From Paenibacillus sp. (lineage in GTDB: Bacteria > Bacillota > Bacilli > Paenibacillales > Paenibacillaceae): a stretch of DNA of 64,000 nt. Positions 27,603 through 38,099 of this stretch are shown one piece after another. The DNA is taken from NCBI GenBank assembly GCA_017512705.1, contig JAFWEX010000047.1, forward strand, positions 1 through 64,000, in the 5' to 3' direction. The notes beneath the pieces were generated by a model that was not told where the DNA came from, did no database searches, and was given only the letters and a program-made list of their open reading frames with translations. Every line of letters starts with the position of its first letter. The first letter of the stretch is position 1. The position numbers and the translations under genes were made by a program.

Positions 27603-27631
27603 ATCTTACCATATTAGATCGCATGTGACAA
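27603..27631 (-). promoter_or_regulatory. Predicted sigma-A promoter of licT-bglP
   Basis: -35 TTGTCA, 17-bp spacer and -10 TAAGAT on the - strand. The start point falls a few bases before the RAT. A cre-like 14-mer (11 of 14) lies upstream at 27640-27653. Confidence 0.7.
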
Positions 27632-27700
27632 TGTTTTTCTGGAAGCGGTTTATATGCGTAATGGTGTCATATAGGCCATCATACAACAAGGACTTTGGAA

Positions 27701-29152
<1,452 letters not shown>

Positions 29153-29187
29153 TCATCATTTTAATTTTCACAAGTCTAACTAGCGCT

Positions 29188-30861
29188 CTATTTTAGTTGC
29201 TTCAGCTGATCTATGATCTGTTCAAGTTGTGCACCTGTAACAGATTGAGTCAGATCAAATTGTCCTTTACTCACACCTGTCAGCACACCTGCACGAACGC
29301 TGTTCTGAACCGCTGTATATGCCCAGTGTTTACTGTTGATATCGTCAAACACAATGGCTGCAGAGTCGTCATCAGGCATCCAGGCTTGACTAGACAGGAT
29401 ATGGTCTACAATGACTGCCATCTGCGCACGTGTTACTCCGCTCTCTGGAGCGAACGTTTCGTTACCGATCCCTTTCATCAGCCCGGCCTTAGTGACTTGC
29501 GTAATGGCTTTAACAGCCCATTCGGGAGCATCATCTACATAAGGATAATCTTCCGTTCCTTCCGGAAGTTGCAGAGCATCAGCCAGAACCACTGCGATCT
29601 GGGCGCGAGTTACCGGTTCAGAAGGCTGTACACCATCATCTGATGAACCTTGATCTTGATCTCCAATCTTTCCTTTGTGAAGATTGAAAAGACTTGCGAT
29701 AACCTCTTTATTGTTAAAAGCAGGTACCCACGACCAATGTTTTAACCCTCCGTAGAATCGGTGGCTATCCATATATGCATCATCATATAACTCCAAATGT
29801 ACCTGTTTCGCTCCCATTTCAGTCAAGGCCTGGTATGCAAGTGAGCTAGTACGACTGTCTGTTGTTGGGTCATTCTCGGCATGCATAATCCAGATGGGCA
29901 CATCTACAATGCCTTTCAGCTCTTGTTTGAATGCATCAACCGAACCTGTATAATCCGCGATGGTATCCTTGGCTGCTACGATGATAGCTCCTGCGAACAA
30001 GTCAGGATACTGTGTTAGAAAACGAAACGCCCCGCCGCCACCACTGGATACACCCGACAGATAGATCCGGTCGGGATCTACTTCCCCTTCGGCAACAAGC
30101 TTTTGGATCAATTCATACTGAGCTTTAAAATAAGCTTCCATAATAGGCAATTGCTCTTTGTTATCATATATTTTGAAGCTGTAATTCTCAGGATACTGAA
30201 CCGCCAGTACAGAAGTATCATATCCCGATTCAGTCCAGACTACTGCACCACGATTGGCGGTCAGATGATTGCGTCCGTCAGTTCCAACCTCACCACCGCC
30301 GTGAAGCCAGACCATGAGCGGCTTCGCTTCTTTTGACGGACTGCGTTTCAGGTTATAAGACAACGTCACTCCGTTGCTGGCTGTGAAACTCGCTTGCTCA
30401 AATTCATCCACGGTTCGTGTCTTCACCTGGTCGATATTTTTGGGATCAAAGGAGAGCTCAGGATACGTTTTGTTTGTTACAGCAAACTCCGACTTGAGTC
30501 CTCCAGGATATTTGAAAGGTTTCACGGCCATGTGAATGGTGAGATCCTTAATGGTCAAAGTAATACCGTCATCTTCGTAATTGTTCTGTACTATTTCTCC
30601 CGCGGCATCCAAGGGATAACCATCATAATTACCTGTAATTTCGAAGTCGCTTGCCTTCAAGTTTTTGTATTTTTCCACGTCTGTAACCGTAATATCGAAG
30701 GACTCAACCATCTCTCCCGGATCACCAACAAACGTGTTTGCCTGAATTTGCGTCACTTGTGCTTCTTCCGCCCTTGATATCCCAGGCCAAATTACACTTA
30801 GGCTCATCGTTAATGCCAACATGCAGGAAACATTTTTGATAGACTTGCTCCACCTTTTCAC
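29188..30861 (-). CDS. Exported alpha/beta-hydrolase esterase with C-terminal SLH domains
   Basis: 557 residues from GTG 30861, which follows GGGGAGGGG; the open frame reaches 30897 without a ribosome site. A signal peptide ends near 32 (SRAEEA). About 35-130 is an Ig-like domain, 140-380 the hydrolase: oxyanion region WLHGGGE, nucleophile Ser in GVSSGGGGA, acid in ENDPTTD, and a histidine in HRFYGGLKHW. The C-terminal 160 residues hold three SLH motifs (VTRAQIAVVLADALQL; VTRAQMAVIVDHILSS; VTGAQLEQIIDQLK) for cell-wall anchoring. It resembles Ig-hydrolase surface esterases. Having its own RAT leader and the phospho-beta-glucosidase next in line implies a role in preparing glucosides at the surface. 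Substrate unknown. Confidence 0.88.
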   Translation of the reverse strand: MKRWSKSIKNVSCMLALTMSLSVIWPGISRAEEAQVTQIQANTFVGDPGEMVESFDITVTDVEKYKNLKASDFEITGNYDGYPLDAAGEIVQNNYEDDGITLTIKDLTIHMAVKPFKYPGGLKSEFAVTNKTYPELSFDPKNIDQVKTRTVDEFEQASFTASNGVTLSYNLKRSPSKEAKPLMVWLHGGGEVGTDGRNHLTANRGAVVWTESGYDTSVLAVQYPENYSFKIYDNKEQLPIMEAYFKAQYELIQKLVAEGEVDPDRIYLSGVSSGGGGAFRFLTQYPDLFAGAIIVAAKDTIADYTGSVDAFKQELKGIVDVPIWIMHAENDPTTDSRTSSLAYQALTEMGAKQVHLELYDDAYMDSHRFYGGLKHWSWVPAFNNKEVIASLFNLHKGKIGDQDQGSSDDGVQPSEPVTRAQIAVVLADALQLPEGTEDYPYVDDAPEWAVKAITQVTKAGLMKGIGNETFAPESGVTRAQMAVIVDHILSSQAWMPDDDSAAIVFDDINSKHWAYTAVQNSVRAGVLTGVSKGQFDLTQSVTGAQLEQIIDQLKQLK

Positions 30862-30902
30862 TAGTAAACCCCTCCCCAGCATTGGATTATGTGACACCTA
30901 AT

Positions 30903-30984
30903 TAAAAAGCGGACAAGCACCAACCAAAAGGGCTGTATGAAGCGGAAGCTCATATCACTCTTTCAAGTCAGGTTTTGCCCGCTT
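30903..30984 (-). terminator. RAT-controlled terminator ahead of the SLH esterase gene
   Basis: On the - strand AGCGGGCAAAACC pairs with GGTGCTTGTCCGCT with wobble pairs and is followed by TTTTT. The 5' arm is the 3' part of the RAT at 30971-31001. Confidence 0.75.
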
Positions 30985-31001
30985 ATATACGGTAACAATC
31001 C
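30971..31001 (-). promoter_or_regulatory. RAT antiterminator ahead of the SLH esterase-phosphoglucosidase pair
   Basis: 31-nt element with halves GGATTGTTAC and GGGCAAAACC. Only 54 bp separate it from the gene at 31056, with a -35-like TTGACT but a weak -10, so it may be an operon-internal switch. Confidence 0.9.
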
Positions 31002-31055
31002 TAAAGATTCATCATTGCTCTACTGCTTGTAAGTCAATTCATCACTTTTATTTCA

Positions 31056-32534
<1,479 letters not shown>

Positions 32535-32586
32535 TTATTTTGGTTTTCCATTCGCAAGAGCAGCTCCAAAACATGGCAGAAAACAA

Positions 32587-32658
32587 GAAAAACCTAAACT
32601 CAGGGTAAAATGGCACCAGAAAAAAAGGGCCTTCATTTCACCATCAGTTTAGGTTTTG
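32587..32658 (-). terminator. RAT-controlled terminator ahead of the second phosphoglucosidase gene
   Basis: AAACCTAAACT pairs with AGTTTAGGTTT followed by TTCTTG on the - strand; the loop holds an additional T-run. The 5' arm overlaps the RAT. Confidence 0.85.
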
Positions 32659-32680
32659 CCTGTCTGCACAGTTACAATCC
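32652..32680 (-). promoter_or_regulatory. RAT antiterminator ahead of the second phosphoglucosidase gene
   Basis: 29-nt element with halves GGATTGTAAC (one T-to-A change) and AGGCAAAACC. The same T-to-A change occurs in the tandem RAT-like element at 12677-12704. Confidence 0.88.
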
Positions 32681-32727
32681 ATCAAAAGATGTCATAACGT
32701 ATTCTGTTGTTTTGCTCTTGTGATGTA

Positions 32728-32756
32728 AGCGTAACACATTTATTTTGTAAAATCAA
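32728..32756 (-). promoter_or_regulatory. Predicted promoter with overlapping cre-like site
   Basis: -35 TTGATT, 17-bp spacer, -10 TACGCT on the - strand. The -10 lies inside TGTAAGCGTAACA (read on +), a CcpA-like site with 11 of 14 matches. Confidence 0.5.
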
Positions 32757-32816
32757 ATCTATTAAAATCGCTCGGCTTCACATCCATCCAAACCTCGTCT
32801 AACAACTAAGGATTAA

Positions 32817-33110
32817 CTAACGTGGCATTTGCATAATGGCTGCCCTTAGCCCATTGGTTCCTTCCTCCGTGTTCAGGTAACTTGCAGGACTTTGGTCCCC
32901 CAGAGCTGGAACTTTCATATCCATCCACTTTAGCGCATATTCTTGCATTTCACACAATAACACACGGCTTATATCGTCTGGAATTCCTTTTAATCGTGCG
33001 CGTTTTTTCCATTCATCTGGCACCTGAGTATACCACTCGTCAAACAGTTTCACGAAAGAATCCCAACTCTCTTGATGAAATGCCGATGAATAAGCACCTT
33101 TCATACTCAT
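32817..33110 (-). CDS. Small conserved hypothetical protein
   Basis: 97 residues with a strong ribosome site (AGGGAGGAG) before ATG 33110. The C-terminal segment VPALGDQSPASYLNTEEGTNGLRAAIMQMP resembles the DUF2384 (MbcA/ParS/Xre antitoxin C-terminal) pattern of a Pro-Ala-Leu-Gly turn followed by two helices. No HTH and no toxin gene are present, so I do not call it an antitoxin. It is divergent from the suppressor-of-fused gene with a 147-bp gap. Function unknown. Confidence 0.65.
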   Translation of the reverse strand: MSMKGAYSSAFHQESWDSFVKLFDEWYTQVPDEWKKRARLKGIPDDISRVLLCEMQEYALKWMDMKVPALGDQSPASYLNTEEGTNGLRAAIMQMPR

Positions 33111-33257
33111 GTAATATTCTCCTCCCTAATAAGTCCTGTAACTCCCGAGTCCTATCTCGCATAATTCAGTCTTAAGCCGCTTGCAGCCGATGTTGTAACT
33201 AGTAGACTTAATTTTAAATGATTTTCTGGGATATGAACAACCAAGGAGGAACACAAC

Positions 33258-34322
33258 ATGAATCAAGAAGAAAATACGTCCGGCTGGGATGCCATTGACC
33301 AAGCTATGCAGCAATTATACGGCGAACAAGAACATAAACACTACGGTACAGCAATTCCATATATTCTTGGTGGACCAGATCCATTGAACGGCATCAGCGC
33401 CTACGCTGTGAATGAGCCGACGCCCCACTGGCATTTCGTTACGTACGGTTTCTCAGAGCTCTACGACAAGGAATCTGATGATGCATCCAGAAGCGGGTAT
33501 GGTTTTGAGCTTACATTTCGCCTTACACGCTGTGAAGATGAATCAGAACCCCCAGCATGGGCTCTCAATCTGTTACAAAACATGGGTCGATATGTTTTCA
33601 ACAGCGGCAATCTGTTTCAGCCTGGAGACTATCTGGATGCGAACGGTCCAATATGTCTGGACTCGGATACACTGCTCACAGCGCTCGCTTTCATCGAAGA
33701 TCCAGATCTCCCACAACTTGACACGCCTAACGGTTCAGTCCAATTCATTCAAATGGTCGGCATAACCTGCAGAGAACTGGAGATGATTCAGAGCTGGAAT
33801 ACACGCAGTTTTCTGGCCACCTGTGAAAGCTACATGCCCAAATATGTAACGGATCTCATGAGAAATTCATATGCAGATATCCCTGCTGTCATCCAGGCAA
33901 CGGAGCGCGGCATTGAGGTCGATGGTTCAAGCACAGCCTTCTTATTCATACAACAACTGAGCTGGGAGTCTCCACGTAAGAAAATGCTAATGAAGAACAT
34001 TCCTGCGAAGCTACAGATCGGGGCAAAGCAAGTAACACTTCTGAGCAGCATTCTCCGAAGCCGTATTGCCAAAAACGCCACCTTGTCTCTGATTGGGCCC
34101 AACATCAATATCGTCTTTGAAGCGGGTGAGCTGCCTTCACTAGTAGAAACGGACCGGGAGGTCAGATTAGTTGTGAATCAAGAAGCAGTCAACGAAATTA
34201 CTGGACAACTTCGTCCGCAGGCCGGTTCCTTTGAGGTTGCCTCTCTGGACAAGCTTCGTATCGAGATTGTACCCACACAGATTACAGATCAAGAAGGTAA
34301 CGTTATCAAAACGATTGGATAA
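33258..34322 (+). CDS. Suppressor-of-fused (SUFU) domain protein
   Basis: 354 residues, CAAGGAGGA ahead of ATG 33258. The first 190 residues form the bacterial SUFU domain: PTPHWHFVTYGFSELYDKE, SGYGFELTFRLTR, PPAWALNLLQNMGRYVF and a GNLFQPGDYLDANGPI segment. The C-terminal 160 residues are not recognised. In animals SUFU inhibits Gli factors; bacterial homologues are widespread, often found as immunity-like or regulatory proteins, with no settled function. A LuxR-type regulator gene begins 28 bp downstream on the same strand, so the two are probably co-transcribed. Confidence 0.88.
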   Translation: MNQEENTSGWDAIDQAMQQLYGEQEHKHYGTAIPYILGGPDPLNGISAYAVNEPTPHWHFVTYGFSELYDKESDDASRSGYGFELTFRLTRCEDESEPPAWALNLLQNMGRYVFNSGNLFQPGDYLDANGPICLDSDTLLTALAFIEDPDLPQLDTPNGSVQFIQMVGITCRELEMIQSWNTRSFLATCESYMPKYVTDLMRNSYADIPAVIQATERGIEVDGSSTAFLFIQQLSWESPRKKMLMKNIPAKLQIGAKQVTLLSSILRSRIAKNATLSLIGPNINIVFEAGELPSLVETDREVRLVVNQEAVNEITGQLRPQAGSFEVASLDKLRIEIVPTQITDQEGNVIKTIG

Positions 34323-34350
34323 ACCATGTGGTATAGCAAGGAGGAATGAC

Positions 34351-35112
34351 ATGTCTGCACATACATCCGTCTCACGGCAGTATGAATACGGTGCGGGAGT
34401 TCTCACTAGCTCCCCCGCTCCCTTTCACTATGTAGCTCAGACCGGATTAGATCGCTTATTCAAAATTAACCATTTTCTAATACAGGCATTCCGTCGCAGT
34501 ATTTCAGATATCAAGGACAACCTGACAGGCAGCTATATGTTCATGCTAACAGATGTTAACGGAGTACTGATGTCTATGGATTACAGTCTTGATCTGGAAT
34601 CAAAAGTGAAGGAATCCCCCATTCGACCTGGGCTGATTTTCACCGCCCAAAGCTGTGGTGTCAATGCAATCTCCATAACGATGGAGGACCATAAGCCTGT
34701 CTTTTTGCTTCCTGAACAGCATGAAAGTCCTTTTTTCCAAAGTTGGCACTGTTATGCCGTTCCGCTATATATGGGTTCACAACATTTTGGTTATCTGGAT
34801 GTATCTACAATTAACGCGGATATGCAGCGTGAACTTATTGCAATCGCTAAGCTGATTCCCGCTTATATGCAGAACAGTTATCAGGTCCAACAGGTAGCTA
34901 AGCTAGAGGAACAACCGCACGTTGAATTCACGAATCGGCAGTTGACGGTTCTAGAAATGATATCCCGTGGATACACGGTGAAGGCCATTGCATTGCAACT
35001 GAAGATCAAGGAATGTACGGTCAATCACCATAAAAAAGTCATCTTCAATAAATTAGGTGTGCAATCTAGTACAGAGGCTGTTTCAGTTGCTAGTCGATTG
35101 TCTTATTTATAG
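34351..35112 (+). CDS. LuxR-type transcriptional regulator with GAF-like sensor domain
   Basis: 253 residues. ATG 34351 is preceded by AAGGAGGAATGAC; the frame runs on upstream into the SUFU gene but has no ribosome site there. Residues 30-180 look like the N-terminal sensor of AcoR-type activators (GSYMFMLTDVNGVLMSM; GTN-like SCGVNAISITMEDHKPVFLL; HFGYLDVSTINADM). The C-terminal 60 residues are a LuxR helix-turn-helix (LTVLEMISRGYTVKAIALQLKIKECTVNHHKKVIFNKLGV). No receiver domain, so it is not a classic response regulator. A small molecule probably binds the sensor. Target unknown; the upstream SUFU gene is a candidate partner. Confidence 0.85.
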   Translation: MSAHTSVSRQYEYGAGVLTSSPAPFHYVAQTGLDRLFKINHFLIQAFRRSISDIKDNLTGSYMFMLTDVNGVLMSMDYSLDLESKVKESPIRPGLIFTAQSCGVNAISITMEDHKPVFLLPEQHESPFFQSWHCYAVPLYMGSQHFGYLDVSTINADMQRELIAIAKLIPAYMQNSYQVQQVAKLEEQPHVEFTNRQLTVLEMISRGYTVKAIALQLKIKECTVNHHKKVIFNKLGVQSSTEAVSVASRLSYL

Positions 35113-35213
35113 AGTACACCTATAGGATCCTATAGGTTGCGAAAGAGAACGCATGTGCTACAATTTTAGTGCATACATCAAAGAGAGAATAACAAACATC
35201 TCAGGAGGGTATT

Positions 35214-35990
35214 ATGTCTATCATGAAAAAAACATCTTTATTTGCTATGCTCATTATGGTCATGCTTGTGGTTGCTGCTTGTGGACAAAAGGCAGATAAC
35301 AACGAAAAAGATTCAAACGAACCTGCCGCAACAGAAACGACTACAGGCGCAGGGGAGACCAAAACCGACGATAAGGACAAAACAGAAACACCTAATGAAG
35401 ACAACAAAGAAAGTAGCAAAACAGAAAACGTGGAACTGGGAACAACAGAAAAAGGTTCTTACACCAATGACTATTTTGGCGTATCACTGAAATTCCCGGA
35501 AACATGGGAGTATCAGGATGCCGAGGGCATGAATGAACTGACTAATGCTTCCTCTGAAGCAATTGCTGGTGACGATGAAACGAAGAAAAAGCAACTGGAG
35601 CTTTCCCAAACTAAAACACTGAATTTGCTCATGGCGTCCCAATATCCACTGGATGGTGGCCAGTTAGGCCCTTCCGCAATGGCCATTGCCGAGAAGGTTA
35701 GTTTGCTGCAAGGCGTTCGTACAGGGGAAGATTATTTGAAAGCTACCAAGAAGTTTATGGAAGACAGCAACTTCCCTTATGATTATCAAGACTTCACAAA
35801 GGAAACCATCGGTGGTAAAGAGATGGATCTGATGGAAGTTAAGATCGATGCAGGGGATGGAAGCACGATTACTCAAGAATACATGAGCACAATCATTAAT
35901 GGTTATGCATTTAACTTCATTTTCACATATGTGGATGATGCATCAAAATCAGAGATCGAAAAGATTAAAAAGTCGATTCAATTCAAATAA
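35214..35990 (+). CDS. Lipoprotein of unknown function
   Basis: 258 residues, CAGGAGGG before ATG 35214 (a second ATG at 35223 is possible). Lipobox VAAC with Cys23, then a charged Thr/Glu/Lys-rich linker to about 80 that would span the cell wall, then a globular domain starting YTNDYFGVSLKFPETWEY, a pattern shared with PsbP-like/DUF-type lipoproteins of Firmicutes. It would sit on the outer face of the membrane. Followed by a strong terminator, so it is monocistronic. Confidence 0.8.
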   Translation: MSIMKKTSLFAMLIMVMLVVAACGQKADNNEKDSNEPAATETTTGAGETKTDDKDKTETPNEDNKESSKTENVELGTTEKGSYTNDYFGVSLKFPETWEYQDAEGMNELTNASSEAIAGDDETKKKQLELSQTKTLNLLMASQYPLDGGQLGPSAMAIAEKVSLLQGVRTGEDYLKATKKFMEDSNFPYDYQDFTKETIGGKEMDLMEVKIDAGDGSTITQEYMSTIINGYAFNFIFTYVDDASKSEIEKIKKSIQFK

Positions 35991-35996
35991 CACTAA

Positions 35997-36035
35997 AACC
36001 CCGGTAGTGATCTGACCGATCACGCCGGGGTTCTT
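35997..36035. terminator. Bidirectional terminator
   Basis: Stem AACCCCGG / CCGGGGTT with an inner GTGATC/GATCAC stem, between convergent genes. TTCTTT follows on the + strand. Confidence 0.9.
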
Positions 36036-36072
36036 TGAATACACTGAATACAGATCTGAAATGAACCCAGCG

Positions 36073-36711
36073 CTATTCCAGCACTTGGCAATCGGCCAGT
36101 ACATCTGGATTATGCCGCATGCTGTCCTCTTCTGTAATGCGGCGGATGACTCTGCATGGCACACCTGCTGCTAGCGAATGCGGCGGAATGTCGCGCGTAA
36201 CCACGCTCCCTGCTCCAATGACACATCCATCTCCAATCTTGACGCCTCCGCACACCGTAACGTTCGCAGACAACCACACATCGTTACCGATAGTAACGGA
36301 TTTAGCATAACAGAGTGATTTTAGTTCACCATGCTGATTCACCATCTGTCGCCGTTCACTCGCGATCAAAGGATGAACAGGTGTAACAATGGTGACATTG
36401 GGGCCAAAGCTCGTGTAGTCTCCAATCGTTACTTGTGCATCGTCTTGTATGGTCAGGTTGTAATTCGCGAAAAAGTGGTGACCAATCCGGGTATGCACAC
36501 CATAATGAAAGAAGATGGGGCCTTGCATAAACCCGCTATCTCCCATTTCACCTAGTAACTCCTGTAATATCTGCTCTCTTTCCTCTGTCTGTTCTTCAAA
36601 GGTTTGGCTATAACGCTGACTGAGATGATGGGCTCGCCTTTTCATTTCCTTCAATTCCGGATCAGCCGGACTGAATAACAACCCCTTCATGATCCTCTCT
36701 TCTTCACGCAT
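36073..36711 (-). CDS. Sugar O-acetyltransferase, hexapeptide repeat (maltose/galactoside type)
   Basis: 212 residues. N-terminal helical region (EMKRRAHHLSQRYSQT ... REQILQELLG), then a left-handed beta helix: VTIGDYTSFGPNVTIVTPVHPL with the catalytic His, VTIGNDVWLSANVTVCGGVKIGDGCVIGAGSVVTRDIPP. This is the LacA/Maa layout; it moves acetyl from acetyl-CoA to a sugar hydroxyl, probably for sugar detoxification. AGGGGGAG precedes ATG 36711. It is in tandem with the HAD phosphatase gene 23 bp upstream, so both may form an operon that deals with sugars or sugar phosphates. Confidence 0.9.
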   Translation of the reverse strand: MREEERIMKGLLFSPADPELKEMKRRAHHLSQRYSQTFEEQTEEREQILQELLGEMGDSGFMQGPIFFHYGVHTRIGHHFFANYNLTIQDDAQVTIGDYTSFGPNVTIVTPVHPLIASERRQMVNQHGELKSLCYAKSVTIGNDVWLSANVTVCGGVKIGDGCVIGAGSVVTRDIPPHSLAAGVPCRVIRRITEEDSMRHNPDVLADCQVLE

Positions 36712-36734
36712 TACGACTCCCCCTCATTGATATA

Positions 36735-37538
36735 CTACTCCTGCAACTCCATGATCGCTTGAATAGTCGACAATACAGCGTTTTCATCATTGGATTTGGT
36801 AATGAAGCGCGCTGCACGTTTTGTATTCTCGCATGCATTGCTCACAGCAAAGCTATATTTGGCAACAGCCATTAATTCCACATCATTTTCTCCATCGCCG
36901 AAGGACATGGTTTCACTCGCTGTTACTCCTAGCAGCTCCTGCAATTTTTTGACCGTCTCACCCTTATGTGTATGCAATGCGGTAATATCCAGCCATCTCG
37001 GTTCAGAATCGACAATATAGATTTGTTCGATCATCGTCTGTTCCACATGTTTTCGTAGTGCTGTACTGCGCCCCTGGGTATCGAACACTGTAATTTTAAT
37101 AAATCGGCTCTCCACATTAGTAAAAGAGTCGGTTTTGATGACCTGTTCGTATGAACCCTTAACCACTTCATACATATCATCCGGGATGGAAGTATGCACA
37201 TATGCTGCATCGCTTGCACAGACTATGATTGTCATCTGGGGATCAAACGCCTGAATGCTCTCTATGGCTTGCAGCGCAAGCGCTCGGTCCAATCCAAACT
37301 CCCGTACTACCTGTCCATCTTTCTTGATTCTGGCCGCGCTGTCTCCGAGAATCCACACGCCTTTGCCGTGATCGCCAAATAACTTCTCCACACGCTCGCA
37401 CTGTTTCCCGGTACAGGCTACAAATGTAATCCCTTTACGTTGCATTTCTTCATGAACTTCATTGAACAACTGAATATCAAATGTACTTTGACTGTTCAGA
37501 AAAGTTCCGTCCAAATCGGTTACAACCAGCTTAATCAT
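36735..37538 (-). CDS. HAD-superfamily phosphatase, Cof type (IIB)
   Basis: 267 residues from ATG 37538 (GGAGGT before it; the frame continues upstream without support). Motif I LVVTDLDGTFLNS contains the nucleophile and acid aspartates, motif III lies in the KITVFDTQGR/THKGETVKKLQELLG region, and motif IV reads MSFGDGENDVELM. The cap between motifs is of the type IIB class, as in Cof/YidA/YkrA. These hydrolyse sugar phosphates or flavin-like phosphates in the cytoplasm. The substrate is unknown. The sugar acetyltransferase gene follows directly. Confidence 0.9.
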   Translation of the reverse strand: MIKLVVTDLDGTFLNSQSTFDIQLFNEVHEEMQRKGITFVACTGKQCERVEKLFGDHGKGVWILGDSAARIKKDGQVVREFGLDRALALQAIESIQAFDPQMTIIVCASDAAYVHTSIPDDMYEVVKGSYEQVIKTDSFTNVESRFIKITVFDTQGRSTALRKHVEQTMIEQIYIVDSEPRWLDITALHTHKGETVKKLQELLGVTASETMSFGDGENDVELMAVAKYSFAVSNACENTKRAARFITKSNDENAVLSTIQAIMELQE

Positions 37539-37744
37539 GATGTGTACCTCCAATTTTGAATTCATTCGGATGGCAAAGGATTCCGACAATTCGTTTTCAC
37601 CTTATATAATTATTCTTCATTAATTGTGTTTATCGAGTAGTACATCTTTGCCATGTCATGATCGTAATCCGTGTAACTGGTTCCATGTCAACATTGTTTT
37701 TCTAATGACGTATTAAACGATACAAACCATCGTTATGTCCAAAC

Positions 37745-37773
37745 TTGATAAAAGAACATATGTTCTGTATAAT
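37745..37773 (+). promoter_or_regulatory. Strong sigma-A promoter with a LexA-like box in the spacer
   Basis: -35 TTGATA, 17-bp spacer, consensus -10 TATAAT. The spacer contains the dyad AGAACATATGTTCT (37753-37766), which has the GAAC-N4-GTTC core of the Gram-positive SOS box. A repressor bound there would block RNA polymerase. Confidence 0.65.
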
Positions 37774-37807
37774 ACATTTATACACTGAATGAGTGAGGCA
37801 TAATGAG

Positions 37808-38008
37808 ATGGACGACAAATTTATTAATGAATTACGCAAAATTAGCCGCAATGACAGACGCCGGTCAGAATTCATGATTCAGGGCTTGAAGGAAACATTG
37901 CAGGAACGCAAAGAGGAAGGTTTAATTAAGCGCTGGATTAGGCAACGCAAGATTCATAAAAGCATTACTGAACGTTTCAACTCCGACTCCTCTTCGAGTC
38001 ATAAGTAA
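37808..38008 (+). CDS. Small basic protein, possibly SOS-induced
   Basis: 66 residues from ATG 37808 (GTGAGG nine bases before); a GTG at 37793 would add five residues. Rich in Arg, Lys and Glu, helical throughout (KFINELRKISRNDRRRSEF; GLKETLQERKEEGLIKRWIRQRKIHK), no membrane segment. I do not recognise the family. It has its own promoter with a LexA-like operator and its own terminator, which argues that it is a real gene. By position and control it is reminiscent of small SOS proteins, but the sequence shows no similarity that I can name. Confidence 0.65.
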   Translation: MDDKFINELRKISRNDRRRSEFMIQGLKETLQERKEEGLIKRWIRQRKIHKSITERFNSDSSSSHK

Positions 38009-38028
38009 ATACAAATTGAATCCAACCC

Positions 38029-38058
38029 AAAAAAGGAGGCTTATCAAGCCTCCTTTAA
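38029..38058. terminator. Bidirectional terminator
   Basis: Perfect stem AAAGGAGGCTT / AAGCCTCCTTT with a 3-nt loop between convergent genes. Confidence 0.9.
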
Positions 38059-38099
38059 TTCACTACATCTGTTTAGCGGTTTGTGAAGCTATAGATCCA

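Noticed and set aside
27640-27653. cre-like 14-mer upstream of the licT promoter
   Set aside because: Only 11 of 14 positions fit; below the level at which I would list a site.
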